A DNA stretch of 64,000 nucleotides from an uncultured Anaerolineae bacterium. Its GTDB lineage: Bacteria > Chloroflexota > Anaerolineae > Anaerolineales > Villigracilaceae. Under the pieces are notes generated by a model, which was not told the DNA's origin, did not search any database, and saw only the letters and a program-made list of their open reading frames with translations. The stretch spans positions 1 to 64,000 of the forward strand of contig CAILYI010000272.1 in the NCBI GenBank assembly GCA_903838415.1, read 5' to 3'. Shown here piece after piece: positions 50,757 to 59,546 of the stretch (its first letter is position 1; every line of letters begins with the position of its first letter). Both the position numbers and the translations under genes were made by a program.

Positions 50757-52166
50757 ATGAATAAAACCCTTTACCGAACTGAACATGATTTACTTGGCGA
50801 GCGTCAGGTGCCAGACGAGGTTTATTACGGCATCCACACCTTGCGCGCATTGGAAAACTTCCCTATTACAGGAATTCCCATCAACACTTATCCGGGATTG
50901 ATTAACGCTTTGGCTTACGTGAAGGAGGCCTGCGCGCTGGCCAACCTGGATTTAGGCCTATTGGATGAGAAACGAGCCAAAGTCATTATCCAGGCTTGCC
51001 AGGAGATTCGTGCTGGAAAGTTGCGCGAACACTTTGCAGTCGATGTCATCCAGGGCGGCGCCGGGACATCCACCAACATGAATGCCAACGAGGTCATCGC
51101 CAATCGCGCGCTGGAATTATCTGGATTAGAACGAGGAAATTACAAAGAAATTCACCCGCTTGAACATGTCAATCTGAGTCAGAGCACCAATGACGTTTAC
51201 CCGACTGCCGTCAAGGTAGCGCTGCGATTTGAAATCGATCATCTGGTTGCCGCGATGGATATTCTGCGTCTGGATTTCGATAAAAAAGCCAAAGAGTTCG
51301 CGGATATTCTTAAAATGGGGCGCACGCAGTTGCAGGACGCCGTCCCCATGACATTGGGACAGGAATTTTCCACTTACGCGGTCATGCTTGGCGAAGATCA
51401 ACAGCGACTGCGCGAAGCGGCCCTGCTCATCCAGGAAATAAACCTGGGCGCAACGGCCATCGGAACGGGCATCAACGCCCCGACAGAGTATGCCCCCCTG
51501 GCCTGCCAGCATCTTTCGGAATTAACCGGCACCCAATACATTACCGCGGCCAACCTGGTTGAAGCGACTCAGGATGCCGGGTCATTCGTCCAGCTTTCGG
51601 GCGTGCTCAAACGCGTGGCGGTCAAACTTTCGAAGGTTTGCAATGACCTGCGCCTGCTGTCTTCCGGTCCGCGCGCCGGGTTGGGAGAAATAAACCTGCC
51701 GCCAGTTCAAGCCGGATCGAGCATCATGCCTGGCAAAGTCAATCCGGTCATCCCCGAAGTCGTTAACCAGATTGCTTTTGAAGTCATCGGCAACGATGTG
51801 ACAGTCTCTTTTGCGGCGGAAGCCGGTCAGTTGCAATTGAATGCTTTCGAACCGATCATTGCCCACAACTTACTCAACAGCCTGATTTACCTGCGCCAGG
51901 GCTGCCTGACATTGGCTGAGCGCTGCGTTCGTGGCATTACTGCCAACCGCGATCGTTTGAGTGACATCGTCTCGCATTCAATCGGAATTGTAACGGCGCT
52001 TAATCCCTACATCGGCTATGAAAATGCCAGTGCGGTTGCCAAGGAAGCGTATGCCAGCGGGAAAGGCGTGGCCGAAATTGTATTGGAAAAAGGCCTGCTG
52101 AGCAAAGAGCAACTGGATGATATTCTGCGCCCGGAAGTGTTGACACAACCCAGGCGGGCTTTGTAA
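50757..52166 (+). CDS. aspA: Aspartate ammonia-lyase
   Basis: A 469-residue enzyme of the fumarase/aspartase superfamily, converting aspartate to fumarate and ammonia. It has TEHDLLGERQVPDEVYYGIHT at the start, the substrate loop GAGTSTNMNANEVIANRA, the second region HVNLSQSTNDVYPTA and the third GSSIMPGKVNPVIPEVVNQ with the catalytic Ser of the flexible loop. The E-Y-G-I-H-T start and NMNANEVI favour aspartase over fumarase. A TACAAT hexamer (50745-50750) ends six bases before the ATG with no Shine-Dalgarno sequence, suggesting a leaderless mRNA. The MITE lies only 40 bases upstream of this promoter and could have changed its expression. Confidence 0.93.
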   Translation: MNKTLYRTEHDLLGERQVPDEVYYGIHTLRALENFPITGIPINTYPGLINALAYVKEACALANLDLGLLDEKRAKVIIQACQEIRAGKLREHFAVDVIQGGAGTSTNMNANEVIANRALELSGLERGNYKEIHPLEHVNLSQSTNDVYPTAVKVALRFEIDHLVAAMDILRLDFDKKAKEFADILKMGRTQLQDAVPMTLGQEFSTYAVMLGEDQQRLREAALLIQEINLGATAIGTGINAPTEYAPLACQHLSELTGTQYITAANLVEATQDAGSFVQLSGVLKRVAVKLSKVCNDLRLLSSGPRAGLGEINLPPVQAGSSIMPGKVNPVIPEVVNQIAFEVIGNDVTVSFAAEAGQLQLNAFEPIIAHNLLNSLIYLRQGCLTLAERCVRGITANRDRLSDIVSHSIGIVTALNPYIGYENASAVAKEAYASGKGVAEIVLEKGLLSKEQLDDILRPEVLTQPRRAL

Positions 52167-52182
52167 TTGTCGGCAAGCCGTT

Positions 52183-52602
52183 ATGATTGAAATCACCCCC
52201 TCCCTCAGCCTCGACGAGAGTGAAATAACGCTGGACTTTATCCGCTCCAGCGGCCCCGGCGGGCAAAACGTCAACAAAGTTGCGACGGCAGTACAACTGC
52301 GCTTCGACCTGCGCAATTCTCCCAGCCTGTCCGCTGATGTCAAGGAGCGGCTGGTAAAACTGGCAGGCAGCCATCTGACAGATGATGGGGTTTTGTTGAT
52401 AGAAGCGAAGCGCTATCGCACCCAGGAACAGAACCGGGCCGACGCCCTGCTACGATTGACCACCCTGATTCAAAAAGCGCTGATCGTCCCCAAGAGACGC
52501 CGGGCTACCAGACCCACTTTGGCTTCCAAAGTCAGGCGGATGGAATCAAAAAAGCAGCGTGGCGAAACAAAAAAACTCAGGCGCAATATTTCCGGTGAGT
52601 AG
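52183..52602 (+). CDS. arfB: ArfB (YaeJ) ribosome-rescue peptidyl-tRNA hydrolase
   Basis: A 139-residue stop-codon-independent release factor. It contains a GGQ motif in IRSSGPGGQNVNKVATAVQLRF, typical of ArfB and human ICT1, and lacks the stop-recognition domains of RF1/RF2. The C-terminus is a basic tail (PKRRRATRPTLASKVRRMESKKQRGETKKLRRN) that enters the empty mRNA channel of stalled ribosomes. It follows aspA by 16 bases and may be co-transcribed. Together with hflX and prfB in this window it is part of translation quality control, although the genes are not clustered. Confidence 0.95.
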   Translation: MIEITPSLSLDESEITLDFIRSSGPGGQNVNKVATAVQLRFDLRNSPSLSADVKERLVKLAGSHLTDDGVLLIEAKRYRTQEQNRADALLRLTTLIQKALIVPKRRRATRPTLASKVRRMESKKQRGETKKLRRNISGE

Positions 52603-52676
52603 CCAAGGCGCTATCATCGTCCAAAACTTGTCATTCTCCCGGCAACCATGCGGCATAATTTCCCAACAAGGATTAA

Positions 52677-53558
52677 ATGATGCAAAAACATTCCGTGCTC
52701 GGCCTCAGTTCCGGACTTATCGCCGCCGCCATCTGGGGCGGAATGTACGTAGTCAGTAAAGTTGTCTTGGAAGTAATTCCACCTTTTTCGCTGCTCGTGA
52801 TCCGTCTGGTGCTTGGTTTTCTCAGCCTGGCGCTGGTCGTTCAAATGCGCGGCGGCTTTACCACGACAAAACGCCAGTTTTGGACATATTTTGGCGTCGG
52901 CGCGGTCGGATATGGGGTCTCGCTGGGCTTTCAATTCGTAGGGACAAAACTTTCCACCGCAGCAAATGGCGCCCTGGTCACTTCCGCCACGCCCGCGCTC
53001 GTATTGCCTTTTGCCTTCTACCTGCTTAACGAACCCATCACCCGCAGACGCCTGATCGCCATCCTGGTGGCCAGCCTGGGCGTGCTGGCAGTCATCGATC
53101 CACGCCATGCGCAGCTTTCATCCACGCTGTTTTTAGGGAATCTATCCCTGCTGGGGGCCGCCATCACCTGGGCGCTTTACTCCGTCCTGGTACGCAAAGT
53201 CTCTCATAACACCGACATCTTGCAAGCCTCCACGATCATGTTACTCGGCGGGCTGCCCCTGACCATCCCAATGAGTATCTGGGAACTTTCCACGCAGGGC
53301 ATGGGAATGATCACACCCGGTATCATCGGCGGAATCTTGTTTCTGGGAATTATCTCGACCGCGATCGCCATGTTTTTGTGGAATTATGCTTTTGCCGAGC
53401 TTCCTGCCGGGATTGCCTCGCTGACGTTTTTTGCCCAACCGGTAGTTGGGACGTTGCTCGGATGGTTTTTCCTGGGCGAGGAGATTACCGCGCTCTTTGT
53501 GGTGGGCGGCATCTTGATTGGGCTGGGAATTATCATCTCCAGCCGGGAAGAATCTTAA
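52677..53558 (+). CDS. EamA/DMT-family transporter
   Basis: A 293-residue membrane protein with about ten hydrophobic segments in two EamA repeats. It begins VLGLSSGLIAAAIWGGMYVVSKVVLEVIPPFSL and the second half ends with LTFFAQPVVGTLLGWFFLGEEITALFVVGGILIGLGIII, the classical family ending. It is a likely exporter or permease for a small metabolite; the substrate is unknown. The ATG at 52677 or the adjacent one at 52680 can serve as start after an AAGGATTAA ribosome-binding site. The next gene starts six bases after its stop, so they are probably co-transcribed. Confidence 0.9.
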   Translation: MMQKHSVLGLSSGLIAAAIWGGMYVVSKVVLEVIPPFSLLVIRLVLGFLSLALVVQMRGGFTTTKRQFWTYFGVGAVGYGVSLGFQFVGTKLSTAANGALVTSATPALVLPFAFYLLNEPITRRRLIAILVASLGVLAVIDPRHAQLSSTLFLGNLSLLGAAITWALYSVLVRKVSHNTDILQASTIMLLGGLPLTIPMSIWELSTQGMGMITPGIIGGILFLGIISTAIAMFLWNYAFAELPAGIASLTFFAQPVVGTLLGWFFLGEEITALFVVGGILIGLGIIISSREES

Positions 53559-53563
53559 CCGCC

Positions 53564-55471
53564 ATGCCAGAAAACAGTTCCTCCAGCACAGCCCGCTCAA
53601 ATCGCAAAGCGTCCATTCTTTGCTGGAGTGCAATTACGCTTGCCGCCTTCATTCTGCTTGGCATTTACCTGAGCCAGCCATCTGAAGGCAACAACCAGTT
53701 CCTTTTTGGACTGTCGCTGGTACGCTTTATGATCGGCGCGGTCTTCCTGGCGCTGGCGCTTCTCAGCGCAGGCCTCACCTATTTATCTATTTACCCACGG
53801 GCGGGCTGGCAAAGTCGGGTCGAGGGGAGAAGCACTGACCTGCTGGCGTCATCCAACGGGCTGTATGCGCTGCTGACAACACTCTATTTCATTCTTCTGG
53901 TCACTGCCACAACCCTGCTACTGGGCATTCTGCCTGCCGCCAAACCGATTGCCTTTCTGGCGCCGCTCATTGTCAGGATCAATACCCTGCTGATTTGGAT
54001 CCTGCTGAGTAGTGTTTTTTTGCTGCTGCTGTTAGCATGGACTTATGCTGAACGCATCCGCAGCGGAACGCTATTTTCGCCGCTAAAGCTGACAGCGTGG
54101 GGCCTGATGCTGCTCGCCGTGTATATCCTACTGGTCAGCGATTACCGCGAGGCAGCCTTTGTCTTGTCCCTGCGGGGGTTTGAGTCGCCGCTAATCGGGC
54201 TGGGAGCTTATTTCCTGGTGGCAGCCTCCATTAATCAGTATTTTTCCGGCAGCCGCCATCGTCAAATCATCAATCAGCTGCTGCTCTTGGGCGGAATTTT
54301 CCTGACCACTTTTGTGTTTTACGGTCATATCGCCGCGTGGATTGGCTGGGTGGATAAAGCGCGCTATGGCTATTGGAATTTACTGGCGGACCAATTCCTG
54401 CGCGGCAAGGTTTATCTTGAAAACCCGCCGACAACGCATGACCTGGCCTTCTTTAATAACAAATGGTATATCCCCATGCCGCCCCTGCCCGGCATCCTGA
54501 TGATCCCGCTGGCATATTTGGTAGGCGGAGAGAACATCAGCACGGGCGATTTTTCAATATTTTTCTGCGCCATTAACAGTGTTTTGGCTTTTTCGCTGCT
54601 CGATGAACTCATCAAGCGCAAGTGGATTAATTTATCAAGGCGCGGCGCGCTGTGGCTGGTGATTTTGTTCGCGTTTGGCACGAATCATCTCTGGGTGGGT
54701 CTGAACGGACGCGCTTGGTTCGTGAGTCAAATCCTGGCGGTGACCATGCTGGCCCTGGCGGCGCTTGGCGCGTTGAAATCCTGGTCTCCGTGGTTGATTG
54801 GGGCGAGTATTGGGCTGGCAATTACAGCGCGGCCCAACAGCATCATGTTCTGGCCTTTTCCGTTTGCAATCGCCATGCAAATCGCCAACCAGCGGGAAAA
54901 GATTAACCTGGGACGATTGTTAAATTGGACGGTTAAATCAGCCATGCCAATCGGTTTGGCGATTGTCGGACTGTTGTTGTATAACCACGCCCGTTTTGGC
55001 AATTATCTGGATTTTGGGTATACCTTGCTGAGCGGCGATCCCGGCATTGTCGACGCGGCCAAAACTTTCGGGATTTTCTCCCCGCATTTCATCCCGTACA
55101 ATCTGGAAGTAATGTTCCTGTATCTGCCCACCCTGCAATGGGGTAGTTTGTGGCCGATCTCCCCCTCCGGAGCCGGGATGAGCATCTTTCTCGCCACGCC
55201 GCCGCTTATTTACTTATTCCACCGCTACGAAAAACAATGGTGGATATTGGGCGCCTGGGCCTCCGTGTTTTTTATGTTTGCGCTGTTGATTCTTTATCAT
55301 AATACCGGTGCCCACCAGTTCGGATACCGTTATATTCTCGATATGCTGTTGCCCCTGACAGCGCTGCTTGCGGTAAGTTTTGACAAAAAAATTCCCTGGC
55401 ACTTCATTGCGCTGACGATATTAAGCATTATCATCAATATCTATGGCGCGGCCTGGTTTATGAACGCCTGA
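53564..55471 (+). CDS. Large polytopic membrane protein, possible GT-C-type glycosyltransferase
   Basis: The track begins at 53378 inside the EamA gene; the ATG at 53564 gives 635 residues. The protein has about 12-14 hydrophobic segments, with a polar N-terminus (MPENSSSSTARSNRKAS). Segments such as WNLLADQFLRGKVYLENPP, FFNNKWYIPMPPLPGILMIPL and TNHLWVGLNGRAWFVSQ, with loops between helices, recall the overall shape of GT-C mannosyl/arabinosyltransferase-like proteins that use polyprenyl-phosphate sugars. I cannot point to the acidic catalytic motif with certainty, so the function is open. It follows the EamA gene by six bases and is closed by a very strong terminator facing pyk. Confidence 0.6.
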   Translation: MPENSSSSTARSNRKASILCWSAITLAAFILLGIYLSQPSEGNNQFLFGLSLVRFMIGAVFLALALLSAGLTYLSIYPRAGWQSRVEGRSTDLLASSNGLYALLTTLYFILLVTATTLLLGILPAAKPIAFLAPLIVRINTLLIWILLSSVFLLLLLAWTYAERIRSGTLFSPLKLTAWGLMLLAVYILLVSDYREAAFVLSLRGFESPLIGLGAYFLVAASINQYFSGSRHRQIINQLLLLGGIFLTTFVFYGHIAAWIGWVDKARYGYWNLLADQFLRGKVYLENPPTTHDLAFFNNKWYIPMPPLPGILMIPLAYLVGGENISTGDFSIFFCAINSVLAFSLLDELIKRKWINLSRRGALWLVILFAFGTNHLWVGLNGRAWFVSQILAVTMLALAALGALKSWSPWLIGASIGLAITARPNSIMFWPFPFAIAMQIANQREKINLGRLLNWTVKSAMPIGLAIVGLLLYNHARFGNYLDFGYTLLSGDPGIVDAAKTFGIFSPHFIPYNLEVMFLYLPTLQWGSLWPISPSGAGMSIFLATPPLIYLFHRYEKQWWILGAWASVFFMFALLILYHNTGAHQFGYRYILDMLLPLTALLAVSFDKKIPWHFIALTILSIIINIYGAAWFMNA

Positions 55472-55483
55472 GCTGCTCGACAG

Positions 55484-55524
55484 ACAAAAAGAGTGGCGAT
55501 CAAGTTGATCGCCACTCTTTTTGT
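55484..55524. terminator. Strong bidirectional terminator before pyk
   Basis: Arms of 20 perfect base pairs, beginning ACAAAAAGAGTGGCGATCAA (55484-55503), with a one-base centre and mirrored arm 55505-55524. It serves the membrane-protein gene on the plus strand and pyk on the minus strand, and touches the pyk stop codon. Confidence 0.95.
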
Positions 55525-56963
55525 TAGAGCTTTTCGCCCACGTTATGTAACAAAGCCATATTAGATGGTCTGACCGTACTGACCGGGAAACCGCTGATCA
55601 CCACCACTTGCTGACCAGGTTCCACCCAACCAGCCGTCGTCAGCTTGCTATCAGCCTGATTGACCATTTCGCGCAAAGTGGCGGACATCGGCACAAGATG
55701 AGGGATCACGCCCCACAGCAAAGCCATCCGTCCGAAGGCTGTCGGCGTCGGTGTGAAAGCCAGAATCGGCACACGCGGCCTGGCCTTGGACATTAACAGA
55801 CCAGTCCGCCCGGTGTGTGTAAAAACGGCAATCGCCGCCACGTTCAAATCATGCGCCAATTCACGCGCGGCGCGGGTCATGGAAGCGGCATCGTCACCGG
55901 TGGCAATCGAAGGAGTGATGTAATGGCCCCATTCACTGAAACTGGCTTCTGCGGTGCGGACAATTCGATCCATCATCTGGACCGCTTCAAGCGGATATGC
56001 GCCGCTGGCGGTTTCGCCGGAGAGCATGACCGCATCCGTACCGTCAAAAATCGCGTTGGCCACATCCGAAGCTTCGGCACGGGTCGGCAGGGGATTCAAA
56101 ATCATCGAGTCAAGCATCTGAGTCGCCGTAATGACGATCTTGCCATGCAGGTTGGCAGCCTGAATGATGCGCTTCTGGGCAATCGGCACCTGCTCGGGAG
56201 ACATTTCCACGCCCAAATCGCCGCGCGCTACCATTACGCCATCCGTTACGCGCAGGATTTCATCGAGATTATCCAACGCTTCGGGCTTTTCCAGCTTGGC
56301 AATCACCAGCGGATGCGCGCCTTCTTCATCCAGCTCTTCCATCGCATTGCGAACCGCCAAAACATCTTGCGCGGAACGCACAAAAGATATGGCCACAAAG
56401 TCCACATTTTGAGTCAGACCAAAAGCCAGATCCGCGCGATCCTTATCGGTAAATCCGGGAATGGTCAGGCGCACTCCGGGCAGGTTCATGCCCTTATGCG
56501 AGGACAACTTGCCACCCACCAGCACGCGCGCGCGTAAAAATGTTTTGCCAGTTTCCATCACCTGCAGGGAAAGATGTCCGTCATCCAGCAGAATTTTATC
56601 GTTGACCGTGGCGCAATCAAATAATTCAGCAAAGGCCACCGGGATGGCCTTTTCCGCATTTTGGGGAGGGCTCACGCTTTCAGCGTGCATCGTCACAATT
56701 TCGTTTTCAACCAAATCCAACGCCGGTTCCAATATACCCACGCGGATTTTGGGTCCCTGCAAATCTTGCAAAATACCCACCGGCTTGCCCAACTTCTCCG
56801 AAAGTTCGCGGATGCAGGCAATAATTTCGGCGTGTTCTTCGTGTGTGCCATGCGAGAAATTCAGCCGGGCAACATTCATCCCGGCCATGATAAGCTGTTC
56901 CAACATGTGCTTATCCATGCTCGCCGGGCCAATCGTGGATACAATTTTTGCTCTTCGTTCCAT
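55524..56963 (-). CDS. pyk: Pyruvate kinase
   Basis: A 479-residue glycolytic enzyme making pyruvate and ATP from PEP. It begins RRAKIVSTIGPAS and MNVARLNFSHGTHEEH, has the active-site signature LVIAKLEKPEALDNLDEI (Lys and Glu for metal and substrate), RGDLGVEM, ITATQMLDSM, and NAIFDGTDAVMLSGETASGAYP. The C-terminal domain (RAARELAHDLNVAAIAVFTHTG...) is the usual allosteric domain; the chain ends with VVISGFPVSTVRPSN. The extra C-terminal PEP-utiliser domain found in some Gram-positive and other pyruvate kinases is absent. It reads alone on the minus strand. Confidence 0.97.
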   Translation of the reverse strand: MERRAKIVSTIGPASMDKHMLEQLIMAGMNVARLNFSHGTHEEHAEIIACIRELSEKLGKPVGILQDLQGPKIRVGILEPALDLVENEIVTMHAESVSPPQNAEKAIPVAFAELFDCATVNDKILLDDGHLSLQVMETGKTFLRARVLVGGKLSSHKGMNLPGVRLTIPGFTDKDRADLAFGLTQNVDFVAISFVRSAQDVLAVRNAMEELDEEGAHPLVIAKLEKPEALDNLDEILRVTDGVMVARGDLGVEMSPEQVPIAQKRIIQAANLHGKIVITATQMLDSMILNPLPTRAEASDVANAIFDGTDAVMLSGETASGAYPLEAVQMMDRIVRTAEASFSEWGHYITPSIATGDDAASMTRAARELAHDLNVAAIAVFTHTGRTGLLMSKARPRVPILAFTPTPTAFGRMALLWGVIPHLVPMSATLREMVNQADSKLTTAGWVEPGQQVVVISGFPVSTVRPSNMALLHNVGEKL

Positions 56964-56984
56964 ATCAAAATTCCTATCAGCACA

Positions 56985-57012
56985 AGATAAAGGGGCGCAG
57001 AGTTTGCGCCCC
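56985..57012 (-). terminator. Terminator of the argF-rocD-ald-CoA-transferase run
   Basis: GGGGCGCA (56992-56999) pairs with TGCGCCCC (57005-57012) around five bases. On the minus strand TTTATCTTG follows. It lies 79 bases after the CoA-transferase stop. Confidence 0.7.
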
Positions 57013-57090
57013 AGTGGGCAATTCTACACCCATAACATAAAATCCTTGAACAGATTGCTGGATTTGTTTGTACAACCAGGTCGAGACAGC

Positions 57091-58401
57091 TTAAAGATAA
57101 TTTAATGCTTTAGCTTGGGCTGTCAACTCATCCCTGAATTGCGGATGGGAGATATTGATGAGGGCTTGGGCGCGCTGACGGATGGTCTTGCCATACAACT
57201 CCGCCACCCCAAACTCGGTCACCACGAAACGGACGTGGTTCCGACTGGTAACAACGCCTGCCCCGTGCTTCAGCATGGAGGCAATCTTGCTCAAAACCGT
57301 GCCGTCGCGCAGCGTGGAGGTGCTCGCCATGGCAATGACCGGCACCCCCCCCTTTGAGCGGGAAGCCCCATAAATAAAGTCGAGCTGTCCGCCCACGCCG
57401 GAATAGAGCTTGGGGCCGATGCTATCCGCGCAAACCTGGCCAGTCAGGTCAATTTCAATGGCGGAGTTAATCGCCACCATGCGATCGTTCTGGGCAATCA
57501 CAAACGGATCGTTGACATATTCGGTGCGGTGCAGTTCGATCAGAGGATTATCATCCACCCAATCATACAGCCGCTTGGTGCCCAGGATGAACCCGGCCAC
57601 AATTTTGCCGGGATGCAGGCTTTTGCGCGCGTTGGTCAGCACACCCGCTTCCACCAGGTCAATCACGCCCTCGGAAAACAATTCGGTATGAATTCCCAAG
57701 TCCTTTTTATTGAACAAATACTTCAGCACCGCATCCGGGATGGCGCCAATGCCCATTTGCATCGTTGCGCCGTCGGGGATTAATTCCGCGATAAATCCAG
57801 CGATTTTCTCAATCGTCTCGCCGTCGCCCTCTTCAGCCATCGCCATCTCTGGGATGGGATAGTTGACCGGAACGACGTAATTCAGGCGGCTGACATGCAC
57901 AAATGAGTCGCCCAAGGTGCGCGGCATCTGGTCATTGACTTCGGCAATGACGATTTTCGCCGATTCCGCGGCGGATTTCGTCAAGCCAACTTCGACGCCC
58001 AGCGAGCAAAAACCGTGCTCATCCGGTGGCGAGACTTGAATCAGCGCAACATCCAGCGGCAGGACGTTGTTTTTGAACAACAGCGGGAATTCTGAAAGCA
58101 GCACCGGGGTAAAATCCGCGCGGCCTTCATGGACTGCCTTGCGGACATTGGCGCTGATGAACATCGTGTTGACACGCAAATGTCCCTGCATCTCGGGCGC
58201 CACATAATCTGCCGGTCCAACCGTCAGCGCCTGGCAAATTTCCACATCCTGGAGTTCGGTAGCCCGGCGCACCAGCGCAGCCAAAATCATCTTCGGGACG
58301 GAAACATTCCCGGTGAGAAACAGGCGATATCCCGATTTGATGACCTTGGCAGCTTCATCAGCAGAAACCACACGGGATTGATAAATACTTTGCCAACTCA
58401 T
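57091..58401 (-). CDS. Acetyl-CoA hydrolase/4-hydroxybutyrate CoA-transferase-family protein
   Basis: The ATG at 58401 (MSWQSIYQSRVVSADEAAK), preceded by GAAGGAGATTAATT, is preferred to the track start at 58428, which overlaps ald. The 436-residue protein is a family I CoA-transferase of the Cat1/AbfT type: VSPPDEHGFCSLGVEVG, the glycine-rich MQMGIGAIPDAVLKYL, and the catalytic Glu in LGIHTELFSEGVIDLV, with GVGGQLDFIYGASRSKGG near the end. Members move CoA between acetyl-CoA and acids such as acetate, succinate or 4-hydroxybutyrate, or simply hydrolyse it. The start lies two bases after the ald stop, so translation is tightly coupled, which suggests a fermentative role in disposing of acids from amino-acid breakdown. 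Confidence 0.88.
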   Translation of the reverse strand: MSWQSIYQSRVVSADEAAKVIKSGYRLFLTGNVSVPKMILAALVRRATELQDVEICQALTVGPADYVAPEMQGHLRVNTMFISANVRKAVHEGRADFTPVLLSEFPLLFKNNVLPLDVALIQVSPPDEHGFCSLGVEVGLTKSAAESAKIVIAEVNDQMPRTLGDSFVHVSRLNYVVPVNYPIPEMAMAEEGDGETIEKIAGFIAELIPDGATMQMGIGAIPDAVLKYLFNKKDLGIHTELFSEGVIDLVEAGVLTNARKSLHPGKIVAGFILGTKRLYDWVDDNPLIELHRTEYVNDPFVIAQNDRMVAINSAIEIDLTGQVCADSIGPKLYSGVGGQLDFIYGASRSKGGVPVIAMASTSTLRDGTVLSKIASMLKHGAGVVTSRNHVRFVVTEFGVAELYGKTIRQRAQALINISHPQFRDELTAQAKALNYL

Positions 58402-58403
58402 AA

Positions 58404-59492
58404 TTAATCTCCTTCTTCGGCAGTCCACCGCTGAAGATGGAGAAGTTCGCCTTTATAGGTGGTAACCGCCACTTCGATGGCATGATTCTCGGTCATCGCC
58501 CGGTCAATACCTTTGGCTGCAATTTCAGAGATGTAAGGCAGAGCTGCATTGACAAAGGCATGCGTCGCAGAGCGCGCCACCACCGCAGGGACGTTGGGAA
58601 CACAGTAATGAACAACACCTTCCTCGACGTAGGTCGGGTGATCGTGCGCGGTTGGGCGCGAAGTTTCAAAGCAACCACCCAGGTCGATGCTCAAGTCGAT
58701 GGCAAGCGAACGTGGTTTCATTAATTTCATCGTTTCACGAGTCAACACAATCGGCGCGCGCTCGCCGGGCACAAGCACCGCCCCAACCACCACATCCGCG
58801 TAAGCGCAGGCGCGATCAATATTGCGGCGCGTTGCAACCATGGTCACTGCCTGGGGATACCGCTCGCAAATATGCTGCAAGGAATTAATTTCCTTATCCA
58901 GCACAGTCACGTGCGCGCCCAAGCCCAGGAAACCACGAGCTGCATTGGTGCCAGCTGTTCCACTGCCGATGATGACAACTTCCGCGGGCGGCACACCCGC
59001 CATACCGCCCAGCAGGATGCCTTTGCCGCCATAATTGGTCTGCAACAAAGTGGCGGCAATGTGGGCCGTCATCAGCCCACCGATCTGGCTGAGCGGACGC
59101 AGAACCGGCATGGTGCCGTCTGCCAATTGAATTTGTTCGTAGGCCACTGATGTAACCTTGCTATTCAGCAGCGCATCAACACGATCCTGGCGGCTGGAAG
59201 CCAAATGCAAAAAGCCCATCAGCGTCGCGCCCGGATTCAGCCACTGCAACTCATCCTGCAACGGACGGGCCAACTTGAGGACGAGATCCGCACGTCCAAA
59301 AGCCTCGCGCGGGGAATAGACAATTCGTCCGCCGACTTTTTGATACTCCAAATCGCTGAATCCAGCCCCGATTCCGGCCTCGTGCTCGACAAAGATGGTG
59401 TGGCCCTGTTGGGATAAAACTTCCACCCCAGCCGGAGACAAACCCACGCGGAACTCAAACGGACGACGCTCTTTCGGGATTCCAATGTTCAT
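58404..59492 (-). CDS. ald: Alanine dehydrogenase
   Basis: A 362-residue NAD-dependent enzyme interconverting alanine with pyruvate, ammonia and NADH. It starts MNIGIPKERRPFEFRVGLSPAGVE, shows the AlaDH/PNT N-terminal domain, QIQLADGTMPVLRPLSQIGGLMTAH, the Rossmann motif VVIIGSGTAGTNAARGFLGLGA, and AIDLSIDLGGCFETSRPTAHDHPTY with the conserved C-terminal features. Homology to transhydrogenase alpha subunits exists, but no beta subunit is nearby and the length is that of Ald. Its ribosome-binding site is a perfect AGGAGG (TAGGAGGTTCT). A GC-rich hairpin (59507-59534) separates it from rocD upstream, while the CoA-transferase follows in a two-base gap. Confidence 0.93.
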   Translation of the reverse strand: MNIGIPKERRPFEFRVGLSPAGVEVLSQQGHTIFVEHEAGIGAGFSDLEYQKVGGRIVYSPREAFGRADLVLKLARPLQDELQWLNPGATLMGFLHLASSRQDRVDALLNSKVTSVAYEQIQLADGTMPVLRPLSQIGGLMTAHIAATLLQTNYGGKGILLGGMAGVPPAEVVIIGSGTAGTNAARGFLGLGAHVTVLDKEINSLQHICERYPQAVTMVATRRNIDRACAYADVVVGAVLVPGERAPIVLTRETMKLMKPRSLAIDLSIDLGGCFETSRPTAHDHPTYVEEGVVHYCVPNVPAVVARSATHAFVNAALPYISEIAAKGIDRAMTENHAIEVAVTTYKGELLHLQRWTAEEGD

Positions 59493-59506
59493 AGAACCTC
59501 CTAAAT

Positions 59507-59534
59507 GGGGCGAGGCGACTCGACGAGTCGCCCC
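59507..59534. repeat. GC-rich hairpin between rocD and ald
   Basis: GGGGCGAGGCGACTC pairs with GAGTCGCC and CCCC around GAC, an almost perfect palindrome. It has no clear T tract, so it may be a REP-like unit or a processing site rather than a terminator. Confidence 0.6.
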
Positions 59535-59546
59535 ACCAATGGAATA